This document shows, piece after piece, positions 53,337-64,000 of a stretch of DNA of 64,000 bases. Where the stretch lies: contig BCJX01000005.1 in assembly GCA_001600415.1 (NCBI GenBank), positions 1,654,405 to 1,718,404 of the forward strand, written 5' to 3'. The position numbers and the translations under genes are program-made. This DNA is from Pascua guehoae (taxonomy: Eukaryota; Basidiomycota; Tremellomycetes; Trichosporonales; Trichosporonaceae). Within the stretch, counting starts at the first letter, position 1. Each line of letters opens with the position of its first letter. The notes beneath the pieces were generated by a model that saw only the letters and a program-made list of their open reading frames with translations, had not been told where the DNA came from and did no database searches.

Positions 53337-53370
53337 CCCCTCTGTGACCCCTCTGTGACCCCTCTGGGCC
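53337..53370. repeat. GTGACCCCTCT tandem repeat
   Basis: Three consecutive 11-bp copies. Confidence 0.9.
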
Positions 53371-55689
53371 CTGCACATCGACATCCGCCGTGTCAGGTGA
53401 CCCCCCCGAGCGGAACGTTGGATACTCGAGGGGCAAACGGTCCCTGGCCCTGGGGCATGGGAGGCGTGCAAGGCTTGCCCAAACCACCTAAACGCGCCAA
53501 AACCAGCTCATGTCCGAAGTGGACGACCGCGGCTCGTTTCGTGCGACATTGCGTTTGCGTTTTGCGTGCGACTACCTCGGCACATGACACGCACTTTGTC
53601 TGCACCGGCCGACATGAGGATGGGCATATGGGCATATGACATGGATCATCCGGACCGTTACATTACGCAGAATACCGCACTACCAAGCGTCGGCGTCGAC
53701 GTCGCGTCTCGAGCCTCGAGATGCCGAGCCTCGCCCCGGCGCGGCACAGCAGATGTAGAGTGGGCTTGCATAGCACACTAGTAGCCAAGTCGCACTTACT
53801 TTTGCGAGCTACTGCAACTCTCCACCTTGAGCATGTATGCATGTCAGACGGCATCGTACACACTACATACCCCCGGGCACGGAGTGTCCTGTAGCATGGG
53901 TACTGCCCCGTGCCCAATCCTCAAGCCCACCGCGCTCATACGGCACCCCAGATGCCAGCTGCCCAGATGCAATGTATCCAGATGCCAGATTCAGATACCC
54001 TCCTCTCCTCTCCTCTCCTCCACTCTATATTGCGAACCCGCCCCGAAAATCGAGATTTAGATGCCGGAACCAGGGCGGCCAGCCTGACCCGTCGGTTGCG
54101 ACATGCCGCCTGCCAGATATTGGGTACATGAGCACCTGGGGTCCGCGGCTGCCGCATCCGGCCCGACCGTGGTGCGTGGGTACGTACGGCCGCGACGCGC
54201 ATCGGGTGATCGCCAGCAGACGTGGGCCGTGACGTAGTTGCGGGGCGGGTATGGTGTAGATTGCAGGTTCAGGTAGTGGAGATTGATGGCGGAAGGTAAA
54301 TGAAGATTAATGGTGCAAGAGTGATGAAATGATCAAGTGTTTTGTTCAGAGCTCGCGTAGATCAGCCTGGACACTTGATGAGGTCACCTCGAGCACACGC
54401 ATGCAGGCATCGGATTGCAGAGATAGGGTTGTGGGTATGTGTCAACAGGTTGGATTGATGAGGTTGGATGTCCTCGGCTGGGTCGTGTCGGCTAGGTCGG
54501 CTGGTCGACAGGATGCCAGCATGTGTACAGTAACTGTAGATGCACGAGCAAAATGCGGTTCCGAATGGCGCTCGTCAGTCCGGGTTTTGCAAGGCAAGCG
54601 GCCAGACTGACAAGTTGCAAGCCTGTTTGCTGGCTGGAAGGCTTGGGCAGCCTCGCGCTCGCCAACTGTCGGCTGTCGTCCGTTTTTAGTCAGTTGTCAT
54701 AACCATGTTTATTGTGATGGTTTCCCTCACTGGTACTTGCGCGCGGGGGCTTGCAGTTCCAGTAATGAGACCGCTACAGGTACAGATCCTGTTGGCCACC
54801 GCCCCTCGCTGCTGGACGGGACGAGACGCAATGGGCTGGCGCCAGAGGGGCGAGGGCATGAAGCAGTGCCACGAAACGGTGCCACAAACGAAACTCATCA
54901 CCCCAGCAAGCGAACGCCACAAGGCTGCCCAGCTCGGCCACGACCACCGTGTCCTCGTCTACTCAGGAGTACTGCACTGCACATTGGTGGCGTAGGGCAT
55001 GACATTCCCCCTTGTACGACCCGCGTTGTGAGCGGCGGAACCCCGCCCAGGTTACTTATTACCTACAAAGGTGGATGACGATGACTGGTTCATGTCGACT
55101 CGTCGTCTGTGATTGTGGTTTTCTTCTACAACCATAGCAGTTGGAGATATTTGCTGACATTTCGTTTTCGCGTGCTGTTATCTCTCGTAGCAGCAGAGCA
55201 TGGCCGACATTTCTTATGGTCGCCAGGCGAGATGTGGCATCCGCCCCGCTGGAAGACATTTGACAAACCGTCAAATACACTGACACTGGCAGGAGATGTA
55301 CCCCGACACAAGGCTACAGCCAACTCTCCTGCCCCNCCCCCCCCCCCTCCCCCCAAGTCAATTCAAGAACCCAAGGACCAGGCTGCAGGGTGACCGGGGC
55401 ATGAGGCAGGGGTGAAGGGCAACCGTGGCCGAATAATAATATCAAGACGCCTAGAGATGTCGGAACATCACAGAAATTGAAATAAATAGATAAAGCATTG
55501 TTCTGCCCCTCCTGACAATGTACAAATCAGTGTATGTTGTAAGGACATTGAGTCGCTCCAGCGCGGCTGCCTCAATCCCCAGGACGTACTGGATGCTCTT
55601 GGGCCGTATGACTTTCAGCTTGAACGAGTCAACCTCGGCATAAGCGAGAATCCATCGCCTGCAGTCATGAATGTCATAATCGCCAAGCA

Positions 55690-55780
55690 CCTCTATCAAT
55701 ACCCAAAAGGTGTACGAAACACCGTCGGGGGGCTTACTCGGCACATTCGCTTCATGAGTATGTCTGGAACGCCGCCAAGG
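55690..55780 (-). repeat. Decayed dispersed repeat, copy B (related to 22750-22840)
   Basis: It lies within a 135-codon minus-strand open frame (55451-55858) reading HEANVPSKPPDGVSYTFWV; the 22.75-kb copy has the same text interrupted by a stop. The longer frame here may be closer to the ancestral gene. No family is recognised. Confidence 0.6.
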
Positions 55781-55900
55781 ATGAATATTACTACAGCGGA
55801 TGCCTGGTAGCCCGCGGAAGGACTCTATGCCGACGACGGCGCCCTTAACAACCACCAAACTCGCCTCTTAAGAACAAGCCCCGCCCGCCCGAGATATGCA

Positions 55901-55917
55901 CCCCCCCCCCCCCCCCA
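55901..55917. repeat. Poly-C tract
   Basis: Homopolymer of about 17 C. Another C-run at 55334-55347 contains the unresolved base. Confidence 0.95.
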
Positions 55918-57764
55918 ATCCCAGTCACCCAGACTAGCACCTAACATGACACCCCACTCAGTCGTCGCCCACCAGCACCCAAAGAAACAAAGACCAACTG
56001 CCACATGCCACTTGTGCCTGCAACCGCCACAGTGTGTCCCGGTGCATCATGGGAAAAGGGGGCAGGGGGGTCCAAGCACCCGAGTACGGTCCTCGACTCT
56101 GCCAATCCCAGGATACGTACTCACGCACGACGCAGGTACATCGGAATCGGAACTGGGACGTCGCACGCCGCCGCCGCGGGGTGTCCGCGGCTTCCTCCGG
56201 CCCGGCCCGCTCGTCCGCCCAATCTCCGTCGCGGCGCAAGATTCGATCCATGAGTCTCGAGTCTCGAGTCTCGAGTCTCATCGCCCCGCCGTCGTCGAGT
56301 GGAGTCCTCAAGTCTGGGCTTCGGCCTCGGGCTTGGCCTCCTTGGCTTCGGGGCTTGGCCTCGGCTTGGCCTCGGCGGCGACGAGCGGCGACGAGCAGGG
56401 CCCCCCACATCCCGGACATGACCCCTGTGCTTCCGCCAAGTCGTGAGGCCCTGTACGTGCGCACCGCACGCCCACACGTATCACTCGTACGCTCACTCCC
56501 ACGCCCACACGTCCCACTCATACGCTCGCTCACGCGCGTGCCCTCGTACGTACAGTAGACCGGGAGAACAAACCGGCACAACTCGTACGTACGTCCCTCA
56601 CAAGCAAACTCTGTGCCGCCGGCGTCGCGTTTCACAATCCGCCACGAAACCCAATCATGAAATGAGCGTGCCTCATCGGAGCATATCTGCTTTTGCCTCC
56701 AGGTCTGGCCGCCAGCTCGAGCCTGTCTCTGCCGCGCGTAATGGGGGCCGCCGTGGAGGCCCGAGTGCGCGCGGGGTACGCCGCGCCGGAGTCGTGGGCG
56801 AGGGGGCGCTCCAAGGTACTGTACCAGGCACACACTGCACGCCGCGCCGCGCGGCTCCGGACGCCGAACGCCGGCTCGGGACATGGCTCTGGTGGTCTTT
56901 AAGGTGTGAGCTTGACATGGAGGAGGGTGTACCGTGCTTGGCTTGGAGCGAGTTCGGGGGTGTGCGTGAGGGGTGGAGCAGCATTGGTCCGCGTCAGTTG
57001 GCGGGCGTCAGTTGGCCGAGTAGATCTACAGTTCAGCGAGGTGACGACCCCAGAACGGGTGGTGGAGCCATGAATTGGCGGCACGCTGATGCCGCGTACA
57101 TTCCGGCGGCTCCACAACTATAAACCTGCTGGCCAGTTTACAGTACTGCTCGTGGCCAGAGCGGGCAGCGTGACGCACGGCCCTGCTACCGCCGTTCTGG
57201 GCCGTGCATGTTCTCGGCCGTGCATGTTTTGTGTACGGTAGCGCAACTGTCTTGCAAGTGCCGTGCTAGCACTAGCGGGGATCAGCTGATGTTGTTGGGG
57301 AATACTGTGCACTTGGGTGTGCGCGCAATCTCTCGCCACTCGCTTCCATCGGCTCCACGGTCCAGCTGCTTCTTCACGTCCCATGTTCACGTCGGTTCAG
57401 CCGCTCGCCACCACTGGCCACCACTGGCCACTCGCCACTGGGATGAGCCTAACGCCCACATTTGGGGCACCGCCGACTGCGAGATCCGACCAGGCTCTTT
57501 CCCTCCCACAAACGCGTTCCGCGTTTGTGGCTGCTAGGGTTGAAGGTTTGATTTAATTGAAACCAAACCTAGCCACTGCCGTGGCGTTGTGTAACATGGC
57601 CATTTCCGGCCACTCGGAGCATATTAAAGGTTGAAGCAACGTGCGGAACGTGCAGACCTACCTGTGTGCAGATTGTGCGTGGACTGCTGCGTTCCGGGAA
57701 TTCCGAGCCTCGGAGGGTTCTGCAGCCTGAGCCTGAGCATGTTCGTTTTGGCTTCCGTCCGATC

Positions 57765-57822
57765 GGTCAACGTCAAAGTCAACCGTCAAGGTCAAGGTCA
57801 AGGTCAACCGTCAGCATCAAGG
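57765..57822. repeat. GTCAAG/GTCAAC hexanucleotide repeat
   Basis: About eight copies of (C/G)GTCAA(A/C/G) in 58 bp. Confidence 0.85.
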
Positions 57823-60800
57823 TCCGCCGGAACCGGGTCCCTTGTCGTGGCTGGCAATGTGGCAGGCCCAACCTTGGAGTGTATCTGGATCGGTACCGCG
57901 CGTGATCTGGCCATGGACATACAAGGCTTAGTGTTGGAGCATGACGCGGTGGGTTATTGCCCCTCAAAGCAGGTCTGACCACATGGTGCGTGCGTGTCCT
58001 AGCGTAGGGACGCGAGCTAGTACCTACAGTAGTCTTGCTTGTCGACACGGCAGACAAAAACAAACAAACAAACACAAACAAACAGACGCGGTTACAGACC
58101 ATGTGTCAGACAAGCGCGCCAGCTATTCCATTTTATTATTATTACTCAATTGGCGTCCTACACACTAGGTGTCGCACAAAATGCATCCCGTCTGCACGAG
58201 CTACTGTAGCTGGCGCGCCACATTGCCTGTATGAGCGACATGCGACACCAGTACCATTAGCGATTCCTTGTCGGTCCAGGCACCCCTCAGGTGTTCAGGA
58301 CTAGTCGCAGTGGTTCCACGTTTAGGCAATTCTGCCTACCGGGCCCAACGAACAAGCCATTGAAAAGCAAGACGGGAAGGCGAAGTGAGCAAATGCACGC
58401 AAGCGTCATGGGCGTCTTGGTTAATAATGTGCCTGAGTTGGTTTAGTCTGTTGTAAAAAGCCCCTGGGCCCTGGACTAGTGTCTGTGCCACGGTGCCACT
58501 CCATTTGCAGCCATGACACTTACAGTACAGTAGACCACTCGTGTACAGCCATGCAGTTAGTGTCCTTTGTCCTTTTCTGGTCGGCTCTTTCTACGCCACC
58601 GCGCGCCTGGCGCCACAGCGCCACAGGGACACAGGGGAGTGGAAGCAAAAGAGAAACAGGTAAATGAATGAATACGCAAGCGGTGTGGCGACACGGGAAC
58701 GATAGCGCGGTTCCAGCTTTGCCCCTGCATGACGAGCATACAGTAGCGCAAACCCGCCGCGCGCTGCTTGGACGCGACCTCGCAGTAAGTAGAGGGGAGA
58801 GCAACCAAGGCCGAGGCGGGCGGGGGTGGGTGGTTGTGTGCCTGAACTAGGGGCGGGTTGTGTGTAAATATGCCCGTTTCGAGAGTCCCAAACGCTGCAC
58901 ATCCGCATCGTCCACGACTGCCCGTGTTGCGCGCGTCAAAAGTGCCGGGCAAGTCGGCATATCGGCATAACTGTAGGCATTCAAACCCAGACTCCGAAAT
59001 GGGTCCCACATTGTCGGTACTCTGTGCAACCAAGCCTTGGACAAGCAGCTCCAAGACATGTTCGTCATGTCGGGTCCCTGATCGTGAGCCACGTTTGGTC
59101 ATTTATCCCCTGGCGCGTACTGTGGGGAGGAAGGGGGCAGGACAGCCAAGAGGACGCGTAACATGCAGAATGCAGGGTTGGTATGTGTCTCCCCCCCATG
59201 TCTCCTGGTCTTGGGTCCTGCACATGTCTCACAGTCCATCTTGCTCCTGCACTGTTGCCTGGTACGCCTGCGCGCTGCCGACCCCGTCTTCTGCGGCAAC
59301 CTTGAATGCTTCGCATGCTTGTCTTGGTCAGCCGAACACGACGGATGAAGAGCACATGGTCGCTTTTGGAACCATAAACGACGTTGTGCCAGCATTGTAT
59401 GGTGGAGCTGATCATGGGCTAGAGTAGAGTAGAGATGCATGATGCATGATCCCACAGATGGCAACGTGCACACTCTCTTGGCAACTCGATTCGGTCGCCT
59501 CCTTTGCGTCCGCGTTCGTGTTGGCGTCCAAGCTGCTTTGCTTTGTATTCTCGGCTTCCCAAAGCATCATCCCAGTCCCATCCCTTTTCCCCTTTCCCTT
59601 CATCCTCCTCGATCCGCCATATCATCTCCCTCCTCTCCTCGTCCTCTCCTCTTTCCTCTATACCCTAGTTTATCCCTTATTCTCCACTTCCCGCTTTCAT
59701 TTCATCCTCCGCTCTTTCATCCATTTCGCTCGTCGTCGTCGTACTACCCACACTCGTTCAACCAACACCCCCCGACAACTGCCTACGTCAACGCCCACCT
59801 CGTCCCCTCTCTCTCTCCTCACCGCCGCACAACACCCGAGGATACGAGGAGCCATACTCTCCATTCGCCACCGTGCGTACCGCGCCACCTAGGCTGCCGC
59901 GCTGGAACGCCTCCGCCTCCACTAGCGGACCCTGCACGCACCCTGCAGTACGCGACGCGCTCTGCTCTGCCAACTTGGCCGCCACTGGGACCATTTTGCA
60001 CTCTCTCCCTCTCTCTGCCTCGGTAGCACGCGCTAGTCACATTCCTCGCACGTTTGCGGGCTGCCCCCCCCCTCTCACCCCACTTGCACCGCGTGCAACC
60101 TCTGTGGGCGGTCACCACAGCTACAGTACACAGGCTGCAGGCCAGCCTGGGTGTGGCGCATGGCGCACTTGGTGCGTTTTACTGTACTCGCACCAGTCGA
60201 TCATGTCACAGGAGTGACAATCTTCACATTACCACCACCATCACCACCACCACCGACAACACCCACGCCACCACTCGTTTGACATCCCATCCCGCACCTG
60301 CAACACGCGACTAGATCAATCCTATCCCCATCCTTATCGCCCTACACCCCGGTCGTCACCCATCTCCATTCCACAACAACCACCCCCCACCCAGCACACA
60401 CATTACCGGAGTGAACGCCGAAACACAACCGCCCCGGCAGATCGAGTACGCTGTTGGGCAACACACGTGCCTACGTTATCTCGCATCTTGGTCCGATACA
60501 GACCCAGTAGTGCAGCGCGTGCTGTGCAGTGCTGTTTACACGAGTCTACTCGTCCCTTGACACTAGCGTCTGTTGCGAGTATTCGGCCGCCGCACCGTCA
60601 CTTCTGACGACATCAAACAACGGGCCCACGACGACGACGCCCGTCATCCACCCACGGCATCCATCTGCCCCCTCGTCGTCGCCTTCCCTATCCCCTTTCT
60701 CATCAACACACTGTCTCTTCCCCGCCGCCACCCACATTGCCTCCTCGACGCCGGGGCACTGCCCCACCCCGCATTTGCCATATCGCAACTGGCCACACCG

Positions 60801-60881
60801 CCGCCCTCGTAAAGCCGTGTCGCCAGAACAACCTCCAATCCCAAGCATCGACCATCCTTTTCCTCCCGACGCGACGTCGGC

Positions 60882-62837
60882 ATGCCGTCGCTATCCTTTT
60901 TCAAGTCGGGCGACAAGGCGGGCGACAAGGGCCGACCCTCGCTGGACGAGCGGCCCGACCTGGCCCGCAGTGATGCGCCTGCAACACCTGCCCCCGCGCA
61001 AGGCGCAAAGCTGACACGCTCCACGTCCGCTGGCGGCTCTGAGAGCCCCGGATGGTCGACACGACTGTTGCGGCGCAAACTGAGCACAAAGTCGAATATG
61101 GGAGAGCACCACCGAGGCTCGGCCGCTGCGAGTTCGGTGGCAGTACATCGACCAAGAAGAGGGACCGACGAGTCGTCCATCCGGGGGGTAACAGCAACAA
61201 GCGACGGGTCACCAGAGCGCGTAAACGCTCTCCGGTTCCCCGCGCAGCAGGCCGTTCCCTCGTCGCCGCCGCGAGAGGGTGCAGCGCAGCTCACGAACAA
61301 GGGAAGTGTGCGGTCCGTTCGGTCCAACAGGTCGGACGGGCGACTGCCGAACCCGTTTGCGATTGAGCACCCGGTGGTCATTGATGGCGGCGCCGAAGCC
61401 CCAGCGGGCCCACAACATCCCTTCCTCGTTCGGCCCGTTACCCCCCCTGCCGTGTCAGGTGCAACTCCACTGAGCCCACCGCGCCGGCCACTGGCTTCTA
61501 GGAGTCCGCACCCGCCGCCGCCGCCATTGCGACACCCGGGAGCCTCGACAACCAACCTCGCATCCACTCTAACAAATGGGCCGACAAGTACGAATGGCAT
61601 GTCTACGAGCTCGCCTTCGGGATCACCACCACCACCATCGTCGGCTATGACTGTGCCGACGGCGTCTCCTCCGGCGCCCCGCGACTCGCGTCCGTCGTCG
61701 CCTACGTCGGGATCGCCATCGAGCGGAGAAGGCAGCGCACCTCCACTCGCGGCGTGGCTCGTCCGCAAGCCAAGCGGACGGAGAAGGCCAGGGATATCAA
61801 CTACTGATCGTCGCATACGACGTGCAGAGAGCACGTCGTCGTCGTCGGCACAAGCGTCGAGCGCAAGTGGAGACTCTGCTGCCAACGACGAGGTTCCCGT
61901 TACGCCGTTTACCCCGATACCAGGCGTCCACATTCCCACCAACCACATCAATGCGCCTCCCCTCTCGGCTCTGGGCAATCAGAGTTTCCCATTTTCTGGC
62001 CGAACACATACGCCGACCGGCAGTATCGGGCAGCCCATCCGACCACGCACTCCTTCGCGGGAAGGGTACTGCGTGGAGGTTCAGTGTGTCCCCGGCGACG
62101 ACGAGGTGCGATGGGAAGTCGTGCTGCGTCGTGTCCCCGGAGGAGGTGCGGGTGCGCCGCCGCCGCTGAGCCCGCTCGACCTCGGGAGCACGGGGACAAT
62201 CACCGCGCACGCTCCGCCCCTGGCCTCGTCGGTCAACCTGTCTCTTGCGCTGGACGCCGAGGCTCCGAGCGGCAAACTCGTCTTCATTGCCCTCCCGTCC
62301 GATGCCCAGAGTACGCCGACGCGCGTGCGCAGCCGCAACTCGGGTATCAACTCGCCGCGGCAGAGCTCGCAGTTTTCTCCGCGGATCCTGGCCAGTCCTG
62401 CCAACCCGGCCTTTTCGGGCAATGGGAACGGGAATGGGAATGGAAACCTTGGTGTAAGCTCGTACAGCCTCTCGCCCACGGGGGGCACGACCCCGACACC
62501 GTCCACTACCGGCCTCGCCCCGGCAGCGACCATCCCGTCTGTCGGCATGCGGCACGGAACCCCACCCCCAGGCATTCGCCATGGCACCCCACCCCCCGGC
62601 ATTCGACACGGGACCCCACCTCCGGGCGTGCCGTCGCCCACCGAACTGACCTTTTCGTCGCTCTCGCCGCGCACCACATCCAAGCGCCATGCCCAGGTGT
62701 GGATCCCGCGCGGGTCAGACGACCTGTTCAGCCCTGGCGGCGAGTCGCCAGACGACAGCGAGCTCGGCTCGCTCGAGCAAATGGACACGGACCTCGACAC
62801 ACTTGCCAGCGCCGACCGCGTCGGGCAGTGTGTCTAG
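60882..62837 (+). CDS. Large intrinsically disordered protein, unknown function
   Basis: One uninterrupted 651-aa frame from MPSLSFFKSGDK. Nearly all of it is Ser/Pro/Arg/Thr-rich low complexity with many SP and TP sites. One compact region at about 395-480 (GYCVEVQCVPGDDEVRWEVVLRR to GKLVFIALPSD) looks like alternating beta-strands and could be a small folded domain. Near 560-585 are three copies of RHGTPPPGI. The C-terminus is acidic (SPDDSELGSLEQMDTDLDTL). No enzyme motif is present. Many SP/TP sites would fit a kinase-regulated scaffold, but that is a guess. Its long reading frame with strong GC3 bias supports a real gene; a large antisense frame exists but is composition-driven. Confidence 0.8.
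   Translation: MPSLSFFKSGDKAGDKGRPSLDERPDLARSDAPATPAPAQGAKLTRSTSAGGSESPGWSTRLLRRKLSTKSNMGEHHRGSAAASSVAVHRPRRGTDESSIRGVTATSDGSPERVNALRFPAQQAVPSSPPREGAAQLTNKGSVRSVRSNRSDGRLPNPFAIEHPVVIDGGAEAPAGPQHPFLVRPVTPPAVSGATPLSPPRRPLASRSPHPPPPPLRHPGASTTNLASTLTNGPTSTNGMSTSSPSGSPPPPSSAMTVPTASPPAPRDSRPSSPTSGSPSSGEGSAPPLAAWLVRKPSGRRRPGISTTDRRIRRAESTSSSSAQASSASGDSAANDEVPVTPFTPIPGVHIPTNHINAPPLSALGNQSFPFSGRTHTPTGSIGQPIRPRTPSREGYCVEVQCVPGDDEVRWEVVLRRVPGGGAGAPPPLSPLDLGSTGTITAHAPPLASSVNLSLALDAEAPSGKLVFIALPSDAQSTPTRVRSRNSGINSPRQSSQFSPRILASPANPAFSGNGNGNGNGNLGVSSYSLSPTGGTTPTPSTTGLAPAATIPSVGMRHGTPPPGIRHGTPPPGIRHGTPPPGVPSPTELTFSSLSPRTTSKRHAQVWIPRGSDDLFSPGGESPDDSELGSLEQMDTDLDTLASADRVGQCV
62550..62628. repeat. Coding 27-bp repeat (RHGTPPPGI)
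   Basis: Three successive 27-bp units, diverged mainly at third positions, in frame in the disordered protein. Confidence 0.9.
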
Positions 62838-63581
62838 CCTTTGAGTTTAAAGTGATTAAGTTTCTAAGTGTGGCGTGCGAACAAGGTTCATATTCACGTT
62901 CATATTCCATTCGCAGCACCACCACCTGTCCATGTTTCAAAATAGACCCAGCCCCACACACGTCGGGCCCGGGGTAGGTACCGTCTCGTACCGTTTTGTC
63001 GGCAGCCGCACCTCGCTGGCAGTGGTGTGGCCCGATTCTTCCTTTGGTATGCGTGTTGTTAGAATACTGTACAGTCGGTATCGAGCTGGACTCGGTGTAG
63101 CCTTGCAATGTATTAACTGCTTGACTGCGGTGGTGCTTGTGCTGTGAGGCAGGAGCGTCGGCGTGAGGGTGGAGGGATAAGTATGTTCCGCTGCTGGGTC
63201 CAGATGGCGCATTGTGATATACCGGCCAGCAAGCCTCGACTGGTTTGATCCCACTGGCGTTTGACCAGGGAGTTTACACAGCGTTTAACCAGGTATTTTA
63301 CACAGTTACGCATGCAAGGGAGGACCGGTGCCACAAGCGACAGTCAACGGGGGGCCAACCGTGGCGGCCGCAGTCGTGCCGTCTAGACAAGTTCACTTGC
63401 TCGTACCCTCGCGAGTAGTGGTGCCGCCTACGAGTCCCATACTCACCCCCGGCGGCGTTCTTGTCTCCCACCGACCACGTCCCAGGCCACCCATCTCCTC
63501 GTGCTCGGTTGGTCAAAATGGAGCGCAGCAATGGTGCATGTACAGTAGATGGTATTGACGCGTTTCGCCGTCCAAGTCTTT
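62838..63581. other. Intergenic region right of the disordered-protein gene
   Basis: It contains the 3' UTR, a TTTACACAG-type short duplication near 63270-63308 and nothing else recognisable. Confidence 0.5.
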
Positions 63582-64000
63582 CTACACCATCACAGGCCGC
63601 GCCGCCGGCCCCATGGCGCGGCCGGGCGGGAAACAGGTGCTGCAACCGTGCCCGCACAAGCACGGGGCGCCACACTCGGCCAGCATCTCATACGCACTCG
63701 CCCGCCGCGTCACGCCGCCTCGGCCATCCTCGAGCTGCGCCTCGGCCTCGACGGCACACATTTCTAGATGCGTGCGACGGCTTAGGGCACACTCTTCTTG
63801 CAGGCGACGGCTTCGGGACTCTTCTAGACGCACGCGCCAAAGCGCGCCTCAAAGGCGGCCTGGGCGGCGGCGGCGTGTGCGGCGGTCGCGGCGTGCGAGG
63901 CTGCCTTGTCGGCGAAAATCGAGGAGCGGGCGAGGGCGGCGCGGTGCGAGGCGGTGCGAGGTGGTATGCGTGTGCGGCGTCGGGGCGGGCGACGAGGGGG
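63582..64000 (-). CDS. 3' part of an uncertain gene running off the window
   Basis: Two minus-strand frames look coding. One is open from the window edge to a stop at 63824-63826 and reads SSIFADKAASHAATAAHA to EARFGACV. The other covers 63582-63833 with RLEESRSRRLQEECALS then CGAPCLCGHGCSTC and a stop. Both have GC-rich third positions and Glu/Ala/Arg-rich, coiled-coil-like text. They overlap by a few bases in different frames, so an intron or a frameshift may join them. I cannot name the protein. Confidence 0.3.

Larger units (their letters stand above)
52679..60881. other. 8-kb gene desert with the leader of the next gene
   Basis: The left end is the kinase 3' UTR. The rest holds short repeats, the decayed repeat at 55.7 kb and C homopolymers, one with an unresolved base at 55336. 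The stretch 59560-60881 is pyrimidine- and CA-rich, like a long promoter/5' UTR. A minus-strand open frame at 55958-56884 has no recognisable domain. Confidence 0.5.

Noticed and set aside
55958..56884. 308-codon minus-strand frame
   Set aside because: It is Arg/Gly-rich without domains or splice support, and overlaps equally long frames on the other strand.
60644..61978. 444-codon antisense frame over the disordered-protein gene
   Set aside because: It is composition-driven. The plus strand has the longer frame, codon bias and in-frame repeats.
1..64000. CRISPR array, bacterial operon or prophage signals
   Set aside because: The tandem repeats have no unique equal-length spacers. Genes are intron-rich and eukaryotic, and no ribosomal binding sites or phage genes are present.

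Overview
The window looks like a chromosome segment of a GC-rich basidiomycete yeast, most likely Tremellomycetes and perhaps Trichosporonales (the order is inferred). The coding genes carry many short introns of about 35-150 nt with GTGAGT/GTAAGT donors and CTAAC/CTGAC branch points. Their proteins are fungal families such as CFEM, Tah18, an Adp1-type ABC transporter and GPI-tailed wall proteins. The tRNA genes have introns at position 37/38. Exon borders were placed by hand from splice signals, reading frame and family motifs, without transcripts.

Layout. 1-1.4 kb: 3' part of a multicopper oxidase (+). 1.6-2.1 kb: two tRNA-Asn genes. 2.9-5.2 kb: nine-exon ARMT1/DUF89 gene (-), divergent from the seven-exon diflavin reductase TAH18 (+, 5.4-8.7 kb). 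9.1-12.0 kb: membrane-anchored alpha/beta hydrolase (+). 15.0-16.0 kb: CFEM GPI protein (-). 22.0 kb tRNA-Ile (+); 23.5-24.3 kb small LITAF/BRI3-like membrane protein (-); 25.2 kb tRNA-Glu (-). 27.1-28.8 kb: intronless long-form D-3-phosphoglycerate dehydrogenase (+). 29.8-31.2 kb: secreted Asn/Pro-repeat GPI protein (-). 32.1-32.7 kb: putative small spliced gene (-). 32.8-36.7 kb: ten-exon EGF/ABCG transporter (+). 37.0-39.5 kb: seven-exon VWA protein (-), with a 260-base assembly gap inside an intron. 40.0 kb tRNA-Asn (-). 40.6-41.4 kb: bacterial-like uridine kinase (+) with a one-base frameshift. 51.3-52.7 kb: Ser/Thr kinase (+). 60.9-62.8 kb: disordered protein (+). 63.6-64 kb: end of an uncertain gene (-).

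Between these lie gene deserts, mainly 12.0-15.0, 16.0-23.5, 41.4-51.3 and 52.7-60.9 kb. They hold microsatellites, minisatellites and strongly decayed repeated sequence (related segments at 22.75 and 55.7 kb, an inverted pair at 41.8/42.8 kb, a decayed tandem pair at 43.1-43.4 kb). I could not support a gene there.

No single pathway links the genes. ARMT1 and TAH18 share a 212-bp promoter. CFEM, Asn/Pro-repeat GPI, multicopper oxidase and ABCG proteins all act at the cell surface. The serine-biosynthesis dehydrogenase and the uridine kinase look bacterial in type and are the best candidates for horizontal transfer.
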